Positions 1-11,222 are shown, numbered from the stretch's first letter. The stretch: DNA of 64,000 bases from Dichotomocladium elegans (GCA_025716815.1 JAIXMN010000025.1:372001-436000), one strand, 5' to 3'. The notes: generated from the sequence alone by a model not told the origin. Program-made: numbers and translations.

Positions 1-615
1 CGCCATCGCTTGGGATCCACATTGCTGATTATGTGTAGCCCGATACTCAATGTTGGTCATGACGGAGGATGCTCGGTACAAGTATAAGCACTCTATCTCC
101 AAAGATCTGATAGAGATATCTAGCGATGGGATCACTATACAAAGAGATAGGCGTATATCATTCACCTTCAGAGGTAAAACGTCTGATCTCTCTTTATGAT
201 AAGATACCTGATGTAGGCTATTTTAGAAATAATTGCCTGGGAAGTTCCCAATGAGGAGGATTCCTGTGGGTGTAATAATATGAAACGACAATGCGGAAAA
301 GAAGATAACAATAATACCGCATAATGTGTGGAAGAGACGGTCGACAATATTTAATTTGAAGTGATAGTCTACATATCATTTATGTAATTGACATACCGGT
401 ATATCCAGCTCCTTTCTCATTGCACGATGTTGCCTTCGTGGCATGCTTTATCTATTTATAAAAATAAATTGGGGTTTAGATTACTTCGGATGCCCGAAGT
501 GCTAGCAGTCTATGTACAGTAAACACTAGCAACGCATATAAAGCCGGAAAGCTTTCCTTCAACGTTTACACATCATCTTCCGTACAAAAGAAAAACTTCT
601 ATCATCGACTACAAT
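1..615. other. Intergenic, AT-rich, no gene recognised
   Basis: No open frame of note and no family similarity was seen. A TATA-like stretch (CATATAAAGCC) lies near 535-545 and is followed by a CT-rich leader, so the last 80 bases could be a promoter for the small frame that starts at 616. Confidence 0.4.
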
Positions 616-813
616 ATGAGTTTACAACAAGTGGTATCGATTTCTTCAATAAAAGCGGGAGCATTTCATATTACGCGGTTATTAACATCAGTCAGTGTAC
701 AGCAAAGCAGAGCAGCACAATTTGCCGCCGCCCTCGATGTGGCGGTGTCTTATAACTCACGAAACGTCCGCCCCATACTTGTGTCATCTGTGAATATTAA
801 TATCTTAATATGA
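616..813 (+). CDS. Possible small protein of 65 aa, unknown
   Basis: A 65-codon frame starts at the first ATG after a plausible core promoter (TATAAA about 75 bases upstream, then a CT/A-rich leader typical of this genome). The product is rich in Ser, Val, Ala and Ile, with no motif, signal peptide or membrane segment I can name. It could be a real small gene, the first exon of a longer gene, or chance. The next stretch downstream is transposon debris, which lowers confidence. Confidence 0.25.
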   Translation: MSLQQVVSISSIKAGAFHITRLLTSVSVQQSRAAQFAAALDVAVSYNSRNVRPILVSSVNINILI

Positions 814-879
814 AGTGATGCTAGTGCTGTAAAGCATTCACGTACTAAAACAAGCACTAGCATCCTCATCTAATTCAAG

Positions 880-1440
880 CAGTTGAGGCGATACGGCCAA
901 AGTAGCTATAGTAACTTCTAATGATGTCATTGGTTTCCCTGAGGCCAGCCACGACTATGTACGTTTCAAATGACAAAATCATTGACACAGACGATCGCGA
1001 GGCACCTATCAAGCTTTTAAACATAACAGCTAATGGACTTCCCAGCTGTCGTTCGCAGCGAAAAAAATTGCGATGTCTTTGCTACTTTTGCATAATTTCA
1101 ACCCATTGATGCTGACTTATGCAACGACTCCAAAGTATTCGTTTGCTTAGAAACATCATCGCCATGAAGAGAGTTTGACCAGGGCCATTCCAGACATGAG
1201 CGCTTCATTCCTCGCATTCACACCTGCATGAACGACTGAAGAGATTTTCTTTTCATCTCCTATCAACGCCAGCTACCTATTAGCCCAGTATCTGCCATGA
1301 TAATCCATAAGGCACAGGGTAGACCTTAAATAATGCTGGAATTGGTCTACTGTACTAGAGGACGTGCTTTCTCACGGTCAACTGTACGTCGCTACCTCCA
1401 GAGCTACAACTCCTCCATCATCCGGATTGCAAACTGATAT
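880..1440 (+). pseudogene. Decayed Helitron/Pif1-type helicase, C-terminal part
   Basis: Read across several frameshifts and stops, the plus strand gives the C-terminal signature of the helicase of Helitron transposons. A block around 921-1035 reads like the region before the last helicase motifs (yVSNDKIIDTDD, then LLNITANGLPSC). At about 1310-1345 there is a TLNNAGIGL-like strand. At 1371-1412 there is HGQLYVATSRATTP, matching the classic HGQLYVALSRAT motif of Pif1-like Helitron helicases. No intact frame longer than about 60 codons remains, and neither the Rep domain nor the element ends were recognised. This is a dead fragment rather than a host Pif1 gene. Confidence 0.6.
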
Positions 1441-3534
1441 TTCAAGCGCACTGCAATAACGGCCAACGTAGTATACCGTGAAGTGCTCCTCCATTCACCG
1501 ATTTTCACTGACATAAACCCGAAGCTGCACCATAACTGAAGCACATATATTGCTCATACTTGTTTTTCAATATTGTATCTCTCTCAAACCCCTTCTAAAC
1601 CAACCATTTTTACATTTTATATATGTAAGTATCTAAGAAATAGTGATTGACAGTGTTGTTGCAATTCCTACCGGGGGGCCTAAGGAAGACGCGCAGCGGG
1701 CAGGTTACCGGTGATGGCCCGACGCAAAGCATAGGGGCTCATCAGCCGAGCAGAGAGGGGCAAATGCTTGCTTGTGGATAGTGATGAGATGCAAATTGGC
1801 AATCCAGTTGGCTCACCATGCAGGAATCTGCTTCCAGAGGCAACCACGAGAAAGTCGGCCGCCGTATGCCTTTGACCTAAAAACCAAGATACCGGCATAT
1901 ATCTTGGTCTGCTGCGCGCCGCTAGGATTGGTCCCGGGGGCGTACACTCGTGTCCGCCGGAGAGAGGCTTCCTACCAAGATGCATCACTGGTCTGCGGAA
2001 TACGGGTGTCGCAGACTATCATTTACATCTGATCATTGGGCATGTATTTCTTCGTCTGGTCTCAGGCTGTAAGATAATATCCTTGTTGGGGTCATCCGGT
2101 CAATCCTACTTGCTTGGAAGCAATGCATTTGTGGATCTGAATTGGCGAAGTACACAACCAAATTCAGACACTCCTGCTTGGCAGTCTGGGGAAGTAATTC
2201 ACTTCTTTAAAGCGTCGGAAGCGGCCACTCCATGGCTTTTCAATCGAGATGGTTGACAAAAAGGCTGTGGCCTTTGTTCAACTCTTACAAGACCTGTTCG
2301 TAGAAACAAGTTACTTGGCGGCCTAGAAGCGAGACTAGATTCATATACCCAAATGCCCACATTTGGTGGGGATATAAACCAATGCCGAGCTGTATTACGT
2401 GTATCCAGCCAAGAACTAGAGCATGTAAATATTGATTTTATCGCTGGGGAAATACCACTTCTGACTAGCTAGCTGTTCGTGATCTCGCCCAGGAAGGTGT
2501 TGTGTGATTAAAATTAGTTAAAGCAGGAGCGAAAACGATGACAGGGTGCAGCGCATACGCACGTAACGACCTGTCTCGAGCCAATGGGAACTCTTTTGTG
2601 TCTTTTGTTCTTGAAGACACGTTCTGTTTGTACCCGAGCGGAAGCCAGTTATTTACTGCATTGTCGATTTAGTCGTGATGAAACAATTTGGCCGGCAGAG
2701 AACCCAGATACTGTATCAGTTGGACAAACGTTGTACAGCATGTGTACTGAAAATATGGCTTACAAGCATTAAGAAAAATACCTAGCGTTGACCTCAATCA
2801 AGTCGCAAAAAACATGAATCAAGATCCATAAAGTAAGAAACTTCGATCCCAAGGAAAACAGGAGAAATGATTAATGACGACCGCGATGATGTCTGTTGCA
2901 GTGGAGGATTTCAATTGGGCATGGTCAGATGAAAGTCTAAGTAATCATATGCATCGAATGGAAGCTCAGTTAATGATATCCAACTGACCCTAGACCATGG
3001 CATTTATGATAGCCGATTCTAGTGCATCTGCCGAGATTGAGGCAGACCACCAAAGTGGGTGCGATATCTAGGGGGCAAGTTAGGAAACAACCCCATTGGC
3101 ACTCGAAAACGTTGGGTGGATCGAACAGGGTCGCTGATCCTAGGGCGCGCATAGGAACTCTGCGAATTAAAGTTCCTAACTTTGTTGGTGAAAATTGCTC
3201 CTGAAATACGTAAAAGTAAGTGGCAAGAGCGACTAGACCAAACGTCAGTGGTTGAGCAGTATGCCAAGTTATTCAAGAACTTGTTAATAAGGAGGAATGG
3301 AAGCATGGTCGGATTTTATCATAGTATATGATAAATAGGGAAAGAGGTTGAGGGCATACAATAGAGGGGAAGCAGCGTGGAGAAGTTCTTCTCACCTTAG
3401 TAAGGCTGCTCCCCTTCGAGGAGTTTTCAGCACATCACACCGATTTCTGCAGCCGATATGCATTTCCAAAGGTAATCGATGTATTCTTCGACTGCGGTAT
3501 TTTGTATTTCCACCGCCCCTTTTTCTGCTTTGCG
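1441..3534. other. Gene-poor stretch, unidentified
   Basis: Only short overlapping frames on both strands are present. A GC-rich island at about 1670-2030 keeps frames of 86 and 102 codons open on opposite strands, but neither resembles a known protein. Near 3010-3320 three frames carry short protein-like stretches broken by stops, as expected of an old mobile-element relic, which I could not classify. The bases just before 3535 are CT-rich and probably form the leader of the next gene. Confidence 0.4.
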
Positions 3535-4575
3535 ATGTCGGATGTGCCAAAGGATGCGCATTCTCGATCATCTGGGCGCCAGAAGCATCACTCAGCGACA
3601 ACGAGTCCGCCTTTGTTGGGCAGTATCTCCATGCCTACTCGAACCGCTTCCATGCCAAATTACATTGGCGTGGCGTCAATACTATCCGCACCGGATACAG
3701 CAAGTTCGATAAGCGGTTCACCTTCGCCTACTTCTGCTCTATATGCATCACCCCAATTGAACAACGACAGGGTCAATGATGATTTTATGGGAATTTTGCT
3801 GGGTGTACTTGGCGGGATCACCACCTTGGTAATCCTCATTATCACCTTTTTCAGCATTAGGCGGGCAAATCGACAGCAACGACACTCCCAACGTCCAGAG
3901 TCTCCCTCAAAGCGCGGATGGGGCGTACGTGAGAGCTGGTACAGTGAGACACTCTCTATATGTCCATCGACCCTTCCACCGCCGTATTATTGTGACTCTG
4001 AGATCTACAGCAACCCAAAGAAGGAGCCGCTCTCACCGCCGCTGCAGTCACCAACCGCCACCCTGCAGTACAGTAATGGTAGAACTCATGTCCTTGAACA
4101 CACTATGTTGAAGGTCCAGACTGACGATCCGTCAACGAGAGCAGCAGCCGCAACAATAACACCCAAACCCACGCCAAATTATTCGCCTCAACTCGCCTTT
4201 AGCCCAAGCTTCAACACCAGCATGCTAGTGAGAAATGTAAATCCGGATAGCATAGCAATGCCTCCACCACCGTTTCAGACACAACCCCAGCAGCAGCTAG
4301 CATCTCTTATGCAGCCCCCTTCGCCTACTGCTACGAAATCCACGCCCCAGTACTCCCCTCAATTGACATTTAGCCCTAGTCTCTACACAAGCAATCTCGT
4401 GAATGGCGTCCAACTGTCAAGTGGGCAAAATTCTACGGTGTCATCGTCACCAGTACCTCAAGCGTCGGGGAGCACGCGCTCACCTGATATTACTGACACT
4501 GAAGAAATGCCCCATCCAAAGCCTTCGCGATCGACCATACGTTCTTATCAGGCACAACTTAACAAGGATATCTAA
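3535..4575 (+). CDS. Proline-rich single-pass membrane protein with PPxY motif
   Basis: Unbroken frame of 346 aa from the ATG at 3535. An in-frame ATG at 3502 would add 11 residues, but 3535 follows a CT-rich leader and is preferred. The N-terminus (1-80) is Ser/Thr/Pro-rich with no clear signal peptide. One hydrophobic segment at about residues 85-107 (MGILLGVLGGITTLVILII) is followed by Arg-rich positive charges, suggesting an outside N-terminus and a cytosolic tail. The tail holds a PPPY motif (about 148-151), the usual ligand of WW domains such as those of Rsp5/NEDD4 ubiquitin ligases. It also has two copies of a motif of about 24 residues (YSPQLxFSPS core, about residues 209 and 267). 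AATAAA lies 35 bases past the stop. The layout resembles fungal membrane sensors or adaptors, but no family was recognised. Confidence 0.75.
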   Translation: MSDVPKDAHSRSSGRQKHHSATTSPPLLGSISMPTRTASMPNYIGVASILSAPDTASSISGSPSPTSALYASPQLNNDRVNDDFMGILLGVLGGITTLVILIITFFSIRRANRQQRHSQRPESPSKRGWGVRESWYSETLSICPSTLPPPYYCDSEIYSNPKKEPLSPPLQSPTATLQYSNGRTHVLEHTMLKVQTDDPSTRAAAATITPKPTPNYSPQLAFSPSFNTSMLVRNVNPDSIAMPPPPFQTQPQQQLASLMQPPSPTATKSTPQYSPQLTFSPSLYTSNLVNGVQLSSGQNSTVSSSPVPQASGSTRSPDITDTEEMPHPKPSRSTIRSYQAQLNKDI

Positions 4576-4648
4576 TTGTTTACTAGTAGGATTATACATT
4601 TTAGTGTTCAAATAAAAGAAACCCAAAACACCAAGACAAAACTATATA

Positions 4649-7263
4649 CACCGTTTTCCGAAATTGAAGTCGCAGGATCACCAGGTTTTTACGCGTGATA
4701 TCAAAGCAAATGTCGCGTGCGCACAGCGAAAGATGTCTCACAAAAAAGTTTGGCTAAGATTATTAGTTTGCTTTTTGCCCCCCCTTTTTTATACCCATTT
4801 TACATTACGATGGGCAAGGCCATGTTGTTGATGAGCGTGGCTGCCCTGAATCTATGGGCTATGCCCTTGAAGAGGAAGTGTGTTCTCTTCAATCCGTTGT
4901 TTTCGCACAGAATATCTGTGTAGTCTACCTTTGCAAGAGTGACCCTGATCTTACTGCTACGCATATACCCAAGCGAAAGGATATAGATGAAAATAGGAGA
5001 CTTTAAGCGCGGCTACATAATGTACACTGACAAAGATAAGGTCTATGTTCGCGCAGCAAAACAGTGGGAATTGTACCGGAACAGTCGAGGCGCGATATTT
5101 GTTGATTCCTCGTGCACGCAGAACATAAGGTCTCGTCGGCCTGGATCGACGGCTACCCATGGACCTGATATTTCTTCATGACCCTCCCAGCTCAGGCTTG
5201 TGATGTAAGGGACAAGCCCCTTGTTTGCTTTTAGAGGTATTGCAGTTGACATTGGTGATGCTCTCGGCTTTTTAAATTGAGTTACCCTAACGCCATCTGT
5301 ACTGATCATGCCAAGGAACGTGAGATTGTCTTCTTTCTGGGGCCTGAAAGCTTTGAATTGAGGTCAACTTCCTCATACCAATCGTCCAAGTGGACGAGTT
5401 CTATAACACGGGGATCATCTGTGATGATGTGGGAAATAATTAAAAGCAGGAAAATCGAGACATTGGAGCAAGCACGCGAGCTGGTGAAAGGCTTGCACGT
5501 GGTTGGCGAGGTGGGACTTGCTGTTGTAGTAGATGCTGTCTTTTTGCAATCTGTAGCCTTCAAGATAAGAGCCGAGAACAGCCAATAGGGCCTGCAAAGC
5601 CTTCCCAAAACATCCGGTTACTGCCCGATGAGATCCGTGTTAATCAGCAGGCTACTAATTGCCAACTTGAAGCGTCTGGCTGGCTCGACCACGTTTTCCA
5701 AAATACGGGCGCGTATTTCTTCGGTGCTCAAACTCTGATAGAACAGGTCTCTTTCCATTATAGCCTTTTGACATCGAATGTCCAGCAAAGTATTGACGGC
5801 ACGCCTGAGATGCTGACCAAATCACATGTTGATATCATTGCTATACGCTGCATTTATCTTGCGGCCTTCATATATCGAGCATTGCTGCGCATGTGGAAAA
5901 GATGACCTCATGTAATCTGCATTGTCGAGGTATCCGTGCAAGTACTCGTTGATCAGAGCCTGGTTCCTGACCATGATGGACGATCTAAGTGCGCGTCTCT
6001 CATATTCCATTAAAGAGAGCCATACTTCATAAAAAAAGGCTGTTCAAGAAGACCGTAATGTCGAATCCTTGATTGGTTTGAAGTTTGTTTAGGATGATAT
6101 ATTTTGAGAAGGAGAACGCGTGCACTGTTGTGGCATGGGCAATGTCGACCACCTATAGTAACAGCTCACGGCACTCTTCTCGCCAGCCGATGCTTTGGAT
6201 ACTAGACTTCACCGAAAGGATCCGATCACCGGCATCGTGAATGATGGAGACCCTCATAGTTGATGTTGCAGGTGAAGACATGTCTGTACCGGGGTAACTC
6301 AATATTTCAGTTTCTGAGGTCTAACCATTGATAAAAGAAGCTTATCTTTGAATGTGAGGTGTAAATATCTGTAGATATTGAAGGACTAAAAAGTATCGGT
6401 ATTTAAGGACAATTTCCAATGATTGTGTTAGCAAAACCTGAAAATTTAGAAACGTTGTGTTTCATGTTTATCAAAGCATATCTGTCTCACCACTTATGAG
6501 CCCTCATAATTTGCAAAGCCAACGCTTCATTTTAGTACACCCTTTACTTTTTGGCGAGTTTGACAGTGTTCTGAATGCTATTATCCAATTCCTTTCTGCA
6601 TTAAATTTTTATCGCCGCGGAACTGGGAAGACTGTGTAACAAGGCATTTTCAAGCCTCACTGTCAGTTAAAGCGTTAATAAGTGATGAAAGTCGTGTATC
6701 AAAAGGAGTGTAGCATGATCCTTGATTTCCTATAAATAATGGACAGTTGAGCAATCTACTTTCTTCATTTACTACATCCCGACACTCTCTTCTATGGTCT
6801 TATTCGGTATGATCACTATAACACTAAATTCTTTTATTGCAATCTAGCATCCACTGTTCTTTGTAGATTAACCAATCGTACCAGTACTTGATGAGCCATG
6901 GAAGAGAGGAAATCCTGGACACTCTTCCGCTTTTTCTGCTCCGTTTCGCTGCTGCCGCCTCTGGTCCCACTCCACTCCTTTTATTCCTTTTCGCCGCTGC
7001 ACTGGTCCCTTCCCCCGTCGCTGCTGACCTCCTCCACATCTTCCGTCCTGGTTATCGTCAGGACATTCATACTGGTCTTCGGAGGTAAGTTAAAGATTAT
7101 GGAGAAGAGGCAGTGTTTTTTGTTGCCCAACATGTTCCAATCCGTGGATCCGAAATCGTTTTACCTATTGATACGACAACTTTATACGATTCTATGCGTT
7201 ATTATTTTGTATTTTGTACGACATTGTTTTATCTCCTTCACGAAATTATTTTGGAAAATAAAG
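4649..7263 (+). mobile_element. Composite IS630/Tc1-mariner-type transposon carrying Fanzor-like cargo
   Basis: The left end (4649 to about 5045) matches the 5' end of the element at 8918: terminal CACCGTTTTCC preceded by TA, a shared GAAGTCGCAGGAT stretch, a shared AAAGATGTC.CACAAAAAA stretch, and the first codons of the transposase ending near YTDKDKV. The right end (about 6890-7263) matches the 3' tail of the same family, including a GGTAAGTTAAAG box at about 7083 and a terminal GGAAAATAAAG followed by TA. Both ends lie in the same orientation. Most of the transposase gene between them is missing. In its place lies a minus-strand Fanzor-like pseudogene (about 5045-6270) plus unassigned sequence (6270-6890). 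Element identity rests on hand alignment with the copies at 8918-10519 and 36712-37844. Confidence 0.6.
5045..6270 (-). pseudogene. Decayed Fanzor/TnpB-like RNA-guided nuclease gene, N-terminal two thirds
   Basis: On the minus strand, reading through at least five frameshifts, runs of protein-like sequence appear in order. They are a helical N-terminal part (about 6150-6010), MEYERRALRSSIMVRNQALI (6010-5950), a block ending INAAYSNDINM (to 5822), LRRAVNTLLDIRCQKAIMER (about 5800-5745), LEGYRLQKDSIYYNSKSHL (about 5560-5500) and ITSLSWEGHEEISGPWVAVDPGRRDLMFC (about 5205-5115, quoted as overlapping motifs). The DPGRRDL core at 5127-5157 is the RuvC-I strand with its catalytic Asp, as in eukaryotic TnpB homologues (Fanzors). 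The remaining RuvC motifs and the zinc finger are absent because the copy stops near 5050. Known Fanzors often travel inside other transposons, which fits its position. The family call is from motif recognition only. Confidence 0.5.
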
Positions 7264-7280
7264 TACACTCATCTCCTATT

Positions 7281-8450
7281 TCATGCGCTGATCGTCGTCG
7301 TCTTCTCCTCTTTTCTCAGCCAATCATCAACGTCCTGAGCATATAGGGGGAGCTGCTTTCGATTAAGCTTCGCATAGTATACTCGACGTATTTGTTTAGC
7401 TGCATTGGTAAAGTCTTCAACCGAGGTATCGAACAATATCCACCAGTCCTCTGGTAACTTGATGGCCAAATCCCGACACGCGAGCCAAATGGCGGCGCAT
7501 GCAATGACGTGCGGTTCGTAAGTGGCATAGACAGTAGTTCGTAGTCTGCATGATTCATTGAGCAGTTAGCCAAGATATGAAGAAAAGCTACGGCTTTTTG
7601 ATATATTTTACCCGTCATTGAGATAATTCCATGCCTTGCTGGCCGCAGCTTCGTCTTCTTCTAGTCCCAGGATGCGCAGATAATTGATGATGGTGGCGTA
7701 TGGCAATTGCACATGGACATTAAATCCCAGCTGTTTAAGGATCTGCATCTCTCCCGCGATAATCATGTTCTTTAGGTCGTAGGCTCGCTAAACAAAATCC
7801 AAGGTATGATCAGCAACGCACAACTCCTCTCTCTGCTTCTGTCCTTTCGTTCTCTCTCGCGCTTGCTCCTGATTCTGACCATCTCTGTAGTAAGATAGGC
7901 TGCACTTACCTGTGAAAATGCATCTAATGGAGGCCACGTCGGTTGATCACGTATATATCGTAAGAGATAGTCGTATGCATTCACAACGTACGTCAGCCGG
8001 ACAAATGATTCCTCTAATTTGGCTGCAAGAAATAACGCGCCCATGCCAATCTCCTGAAAGTCAGAACGTGTTTTTTCGCGCGTTAGAATTCCTCTTGGAA
8101 GAAGAAGAAAAGACTTCAACACGGCCATACCACAATACCAAATTCTTTCAGGCTTGCCATATAAAAGAATCGCTGGAAAAGAACCTGCGCTGTGGCCATT
8201 GCAACTTGTGGGCTAAGATGGGGCAAATGAAAGCAACATTTTCAATGCTCTTCTCTTTCGTTTCTCCTCACACGCATGTGTTAAAATATATATGCCAGTT
8301 ACAACCTACTTACAGTTTAAGTATTATGCCAGCACTTTGAATGAGCTCGCACCCAAAATGTCGCAATTTTTCTTCTTGATCTTCAGGAATACCAGCTCGT
8401 TTTGATGGAGTTTGCTCGATCTGTTCTATCGATGCTACCGAATTCTGCAT
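7281..8450 (-). CDS. Cyclin L-like transcription/splicing cyclin
   Basis: Five exons join in phase: 8450-8314, 8212-8131, 8053-7910, 7787-7612 and 7545-7281, giving about 266 aa. The first cyclin fold holds HFGCELIQSAGIILKLPQ, VAMATAQVLFQRFFYMASL and GALFLAAKLEES. The second starts after WNYLNDGLRTTVY and contains IACAAIWLACRDLAIKLPE. These strings are characteristic of the cyclin L group (partners of CDK11-type kinases, acting in nuclear transcription and pre-mRNA splicing). Cyclin T or K is the nearest alternative. The protein ends soon after the second fold (DDWLRKEEK), so the long Arg/Ser-rich tail of animal cyclin L is missing, as is usual for fungal members. Its stop codon lies only 17 bases from the right end of the composite transposon. 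Confidence 0.85.
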
Positions 8451-8917
8451 TCGTGTTTAACAACGGTGTGTATAATAAAGACGGGTAAAAAAAAAAGTCG
8501 AACTTTCTGCAGCCAAATAAAAATTACATAAGCCCTGAATTTGGGCCAACAATTACCGAATTCTGACTCACAACAGAATATCACCCTACACAAACGGAAT
8601 TATGCGGTAATCACTGCCCTGTCTTCTTCTTCACAACGTCGTGATCCCCATTGAATGAGAACGTCTTGATGTCCAACACGATGTGCCGCAGAATAAGAAT
8701 TCGTGGATGGTCTCAGAAAGAGCCCGCAAGAAGTAGCGCACGGACCCATGGTTTTTATGCGCACTTTAACGATATGTAACTGCCGATGCTCTTTACAGTG
8801 TCTGTCTATACTGGACTGATAATTATCGTGTCAAAGTTGTTACAGCGAAATGATATTTTATATCATCTTCTGCATTTGATTTGATCCATTTTCAGGCCGT
8901 TTTGAACTAGATACATA
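8451..8917. other. Intergenic, upstream of cyclin gene
   Basis: This 467-base spacer holds the promoter side of the cyclin L-like gene and ends at the TA preceding the transposon at 8918. No gene or clear TATA box was seen. Confidence 0.4.
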
Positions 8918-10519
8918 CACTATTTTCCAAATCAAAGTCGCACCCCTGCCAGTTCTGAAGTCGCAGGATTACAAAGATGAAAAAGCAAATGTCACATGCA
9001 TCCACCGAAAGATGTCGCACAAAAAAATTTGGCAAATCCATCTCTATAAAAATTCGTTCTTTTGACTCTTTCTCTTTTATACACTTTTCCATTCTGGAAT
9101 GAGCAACCTATTTTTCTAAGATGGTTAAGGTCATGTCGTTGATGAAGATATTACTCTCTGCAATCCGTTTGTTCTAACACTGAATATGTGCACAGCTTAT
9201 CTTGCAGAGATAACTTGGATTTTACTACCACACACATTCTCAAGCGAAAGGATACAAACATTCAGATGAAAGGAGCGGGGATAAAGTGCAGTTACACAGC
9301 GTACACTGACCAAGACAAAGTCAGATTTTCAATCTGATGTTTGAAAAGGTTTTGAGTGCATCAGCTACTGCAAAACAGTTAGGAGTCCATATTCATTCAG
9401 CCCAGCGATGGGAATTACAGTACGAGAAAGACCCTGACAGCACCTTTAAGAAACCTAAAGCGAGGGTCGTTGCTGTATTCTCACTGAAGAGCATAAGAGC
9501 TTTATTTCATATACATTGATGAGAATCCATCCATTGTTCTAGAGCAGTTGATGGAGCAACGGCTTCAAAGATTTGAGGGTCTCAAAGTATCTAAAACGAC
9601 GCTCCATCAATTTTATGAAAAACGAATGCAACCTTTCATTGAAAATGGCTCGGTTTCAGCCTAATACCAAAGACAAGAGCAAAGACAACCACAATCTTTG
9701 GAGTAATCTTAGCATCAGGGATCATTAAATGTTGCTTGAGGCTCCCGCAGCCGCCAATCAAGAAACGAAAGAGGGCAGGTCAATCTGAAGTTATGATCAG
9801 AGGAACTGTAACTGGACGTTATCTCAGTTTCCTTAAGGCTACGATGGATGAGATGGATAAGTATGAAGGGCCATTATTTTGGTAATGGATAATGCACCTA
9901 TCCATAAGACTGAGGATGTCGCTAAATACATTGAGTGTCGAGGATATCGATGCGCTTATCTTCCACCATACTCACCTGAAGTCCATCTGATTGAGGAATT
10001 TTGGTCAGTTGTCAAGAGCAAAATAAAGCGCAATAAGTTATCCTTGCTCCATTCTGCAATCTTTTAATATTCCGGATCCTCTGTAGATAACGATACCAGC
10101 TTAACTCAAGCCCCTCGAGAGGAGAGGATATGGGCTTTGGGTGGGACTATGGTTTGGCTGTACCCGCGCAGGTCTCTCACCATGGCTTTGTCGAGGTGCT
10201 TTTGTCTCCATCGGCTTTCCCCGTCGTCTCTGCCGCTTGTTTTGACGTCGGTCCGTCGTTGTCCCTCCTCGTTCCTTGCTCCAACCCTTCCGCCGTTGCA
10301 TCCGCCGTCGACGCTCAACAGCTCCAGGTCCTTCCTTTCCTCTCTCTTCCGCAATGGCACACCTAGCTACCTTCGGGGTAAGTTAAAGACTAAAAAGGCT
10401 GGTATTTCTGTTGATCAGCTGGTAGGTCTCCGGCCTTCTTTATCCATGCGATAAATTTTATGTTTCTATGCGACATTTTATTTTCCTCCCTTACGAAATT
10501 TATTTTTGAAAATAAAGAG
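8918..10519 (+). mobile_element. Decayed IS630/Tc1-mariner-type DDE transposon
   Basis: The element is flanked by TA on both sides and has imperfect terminal inverted repeats (CACTATTTTCC on the left, reverse of GAAAATAAAGAG on the right). The transposase is readable in pieces: the N-terminal helix-turn-helix from about 9270 (LMFEKVLSASATAKQLGVH, then AQRWELQYEKDPDS), FMKNECNLSLKMARFQP near 9615-9660, and the catalytic C-terminal part at 9879-10067 (VMDNAPIHKTEDVAKYIE, YLPPYSPE, EEFWSVVKSKIKRNK) with the second Asp and the Glu of the DDE triad. The segment with the first Asp is deleted and several frameshifts and stops occur, so the copy is dead. After the transposase comes a GC-rich tail of about 400 bases (10100-10400) shared with two other copies in this window. 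Confidence 0.8.
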
Positions 10520-11222
10520 TACTGATACCGTGAACTGGGAGAACGCTCTTTTTGAGCTTCGGTTCTTAAAGAGTATATTGCCTGCGAAGTACCAGCTGAT
10601 CATTCCTGACTCAGATGACAGGCATAGTATGTAGGTTTACCAAGTTTGTACCGACTTTGACACATATCATTGGCTTATCATCCCACGCATAGAATCTACC
10701 TAATTATATCAATAGATCGATCTATCATTATAATGAACGAGCGGTGCTCCACTGCCTATTGATTTAGATCCGCAAAAAGCTGCATCCTATTATTGTTGTG
10801 AAACTATTCCTTGTTGAGAGGACATTATGAAGCGTATGCGGCATGGAAGTGGAAGTCGACGGCGGTATCATTGGATAAAAGTTGTTTGGTTTCAGCCCCT
10901 CCAATGTGGAAAAAGAATAGTGGTTGCCATGTGGTGGTCGTCATTTTTCCACGGTCCTGCGCTCAGTAATTTTTTTTTGTGATTCAGTCACCCGACGTTG
11001 AAGCAAGCAGGCAGTAAAGAGAGTGGACTGCTCTCTCTTCCGCCCTTTTCCGCCTCTCTCTCTCCCCTTTCCATAACTCCACCCCCAATCCCGGCGCAAC
11101 CGCAACAATTTTTAAGGACACGGAGAATCCCGCGCATAAGGGAGGCGGACTTTTTGTAAGTAGTGCAGTACAACGAGTTGTATTCGCTTCTCTTTTCACT
11201 TTTTCCCCTTCTTGACCCGAAC
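10520..11222. other. Intergenic, probable promoter and 5' leader of the F-box gene
   Basis: No gene was recognised in this 700-base stretch. A strongly CT-rich tract at 11030-11080 and again at 11185-11215 resembles the pyrimidine-rich leaders found before most genes here. Confidence 0.4.

Noticed and set aside
1680..2032. GC-rich island with open frames on both strands, considered as a gene or RNA
   Set aside because: Neither frame has a recognisable domain, splice context or leader, and no rRNA or tRNA fold could be drawn by eye.
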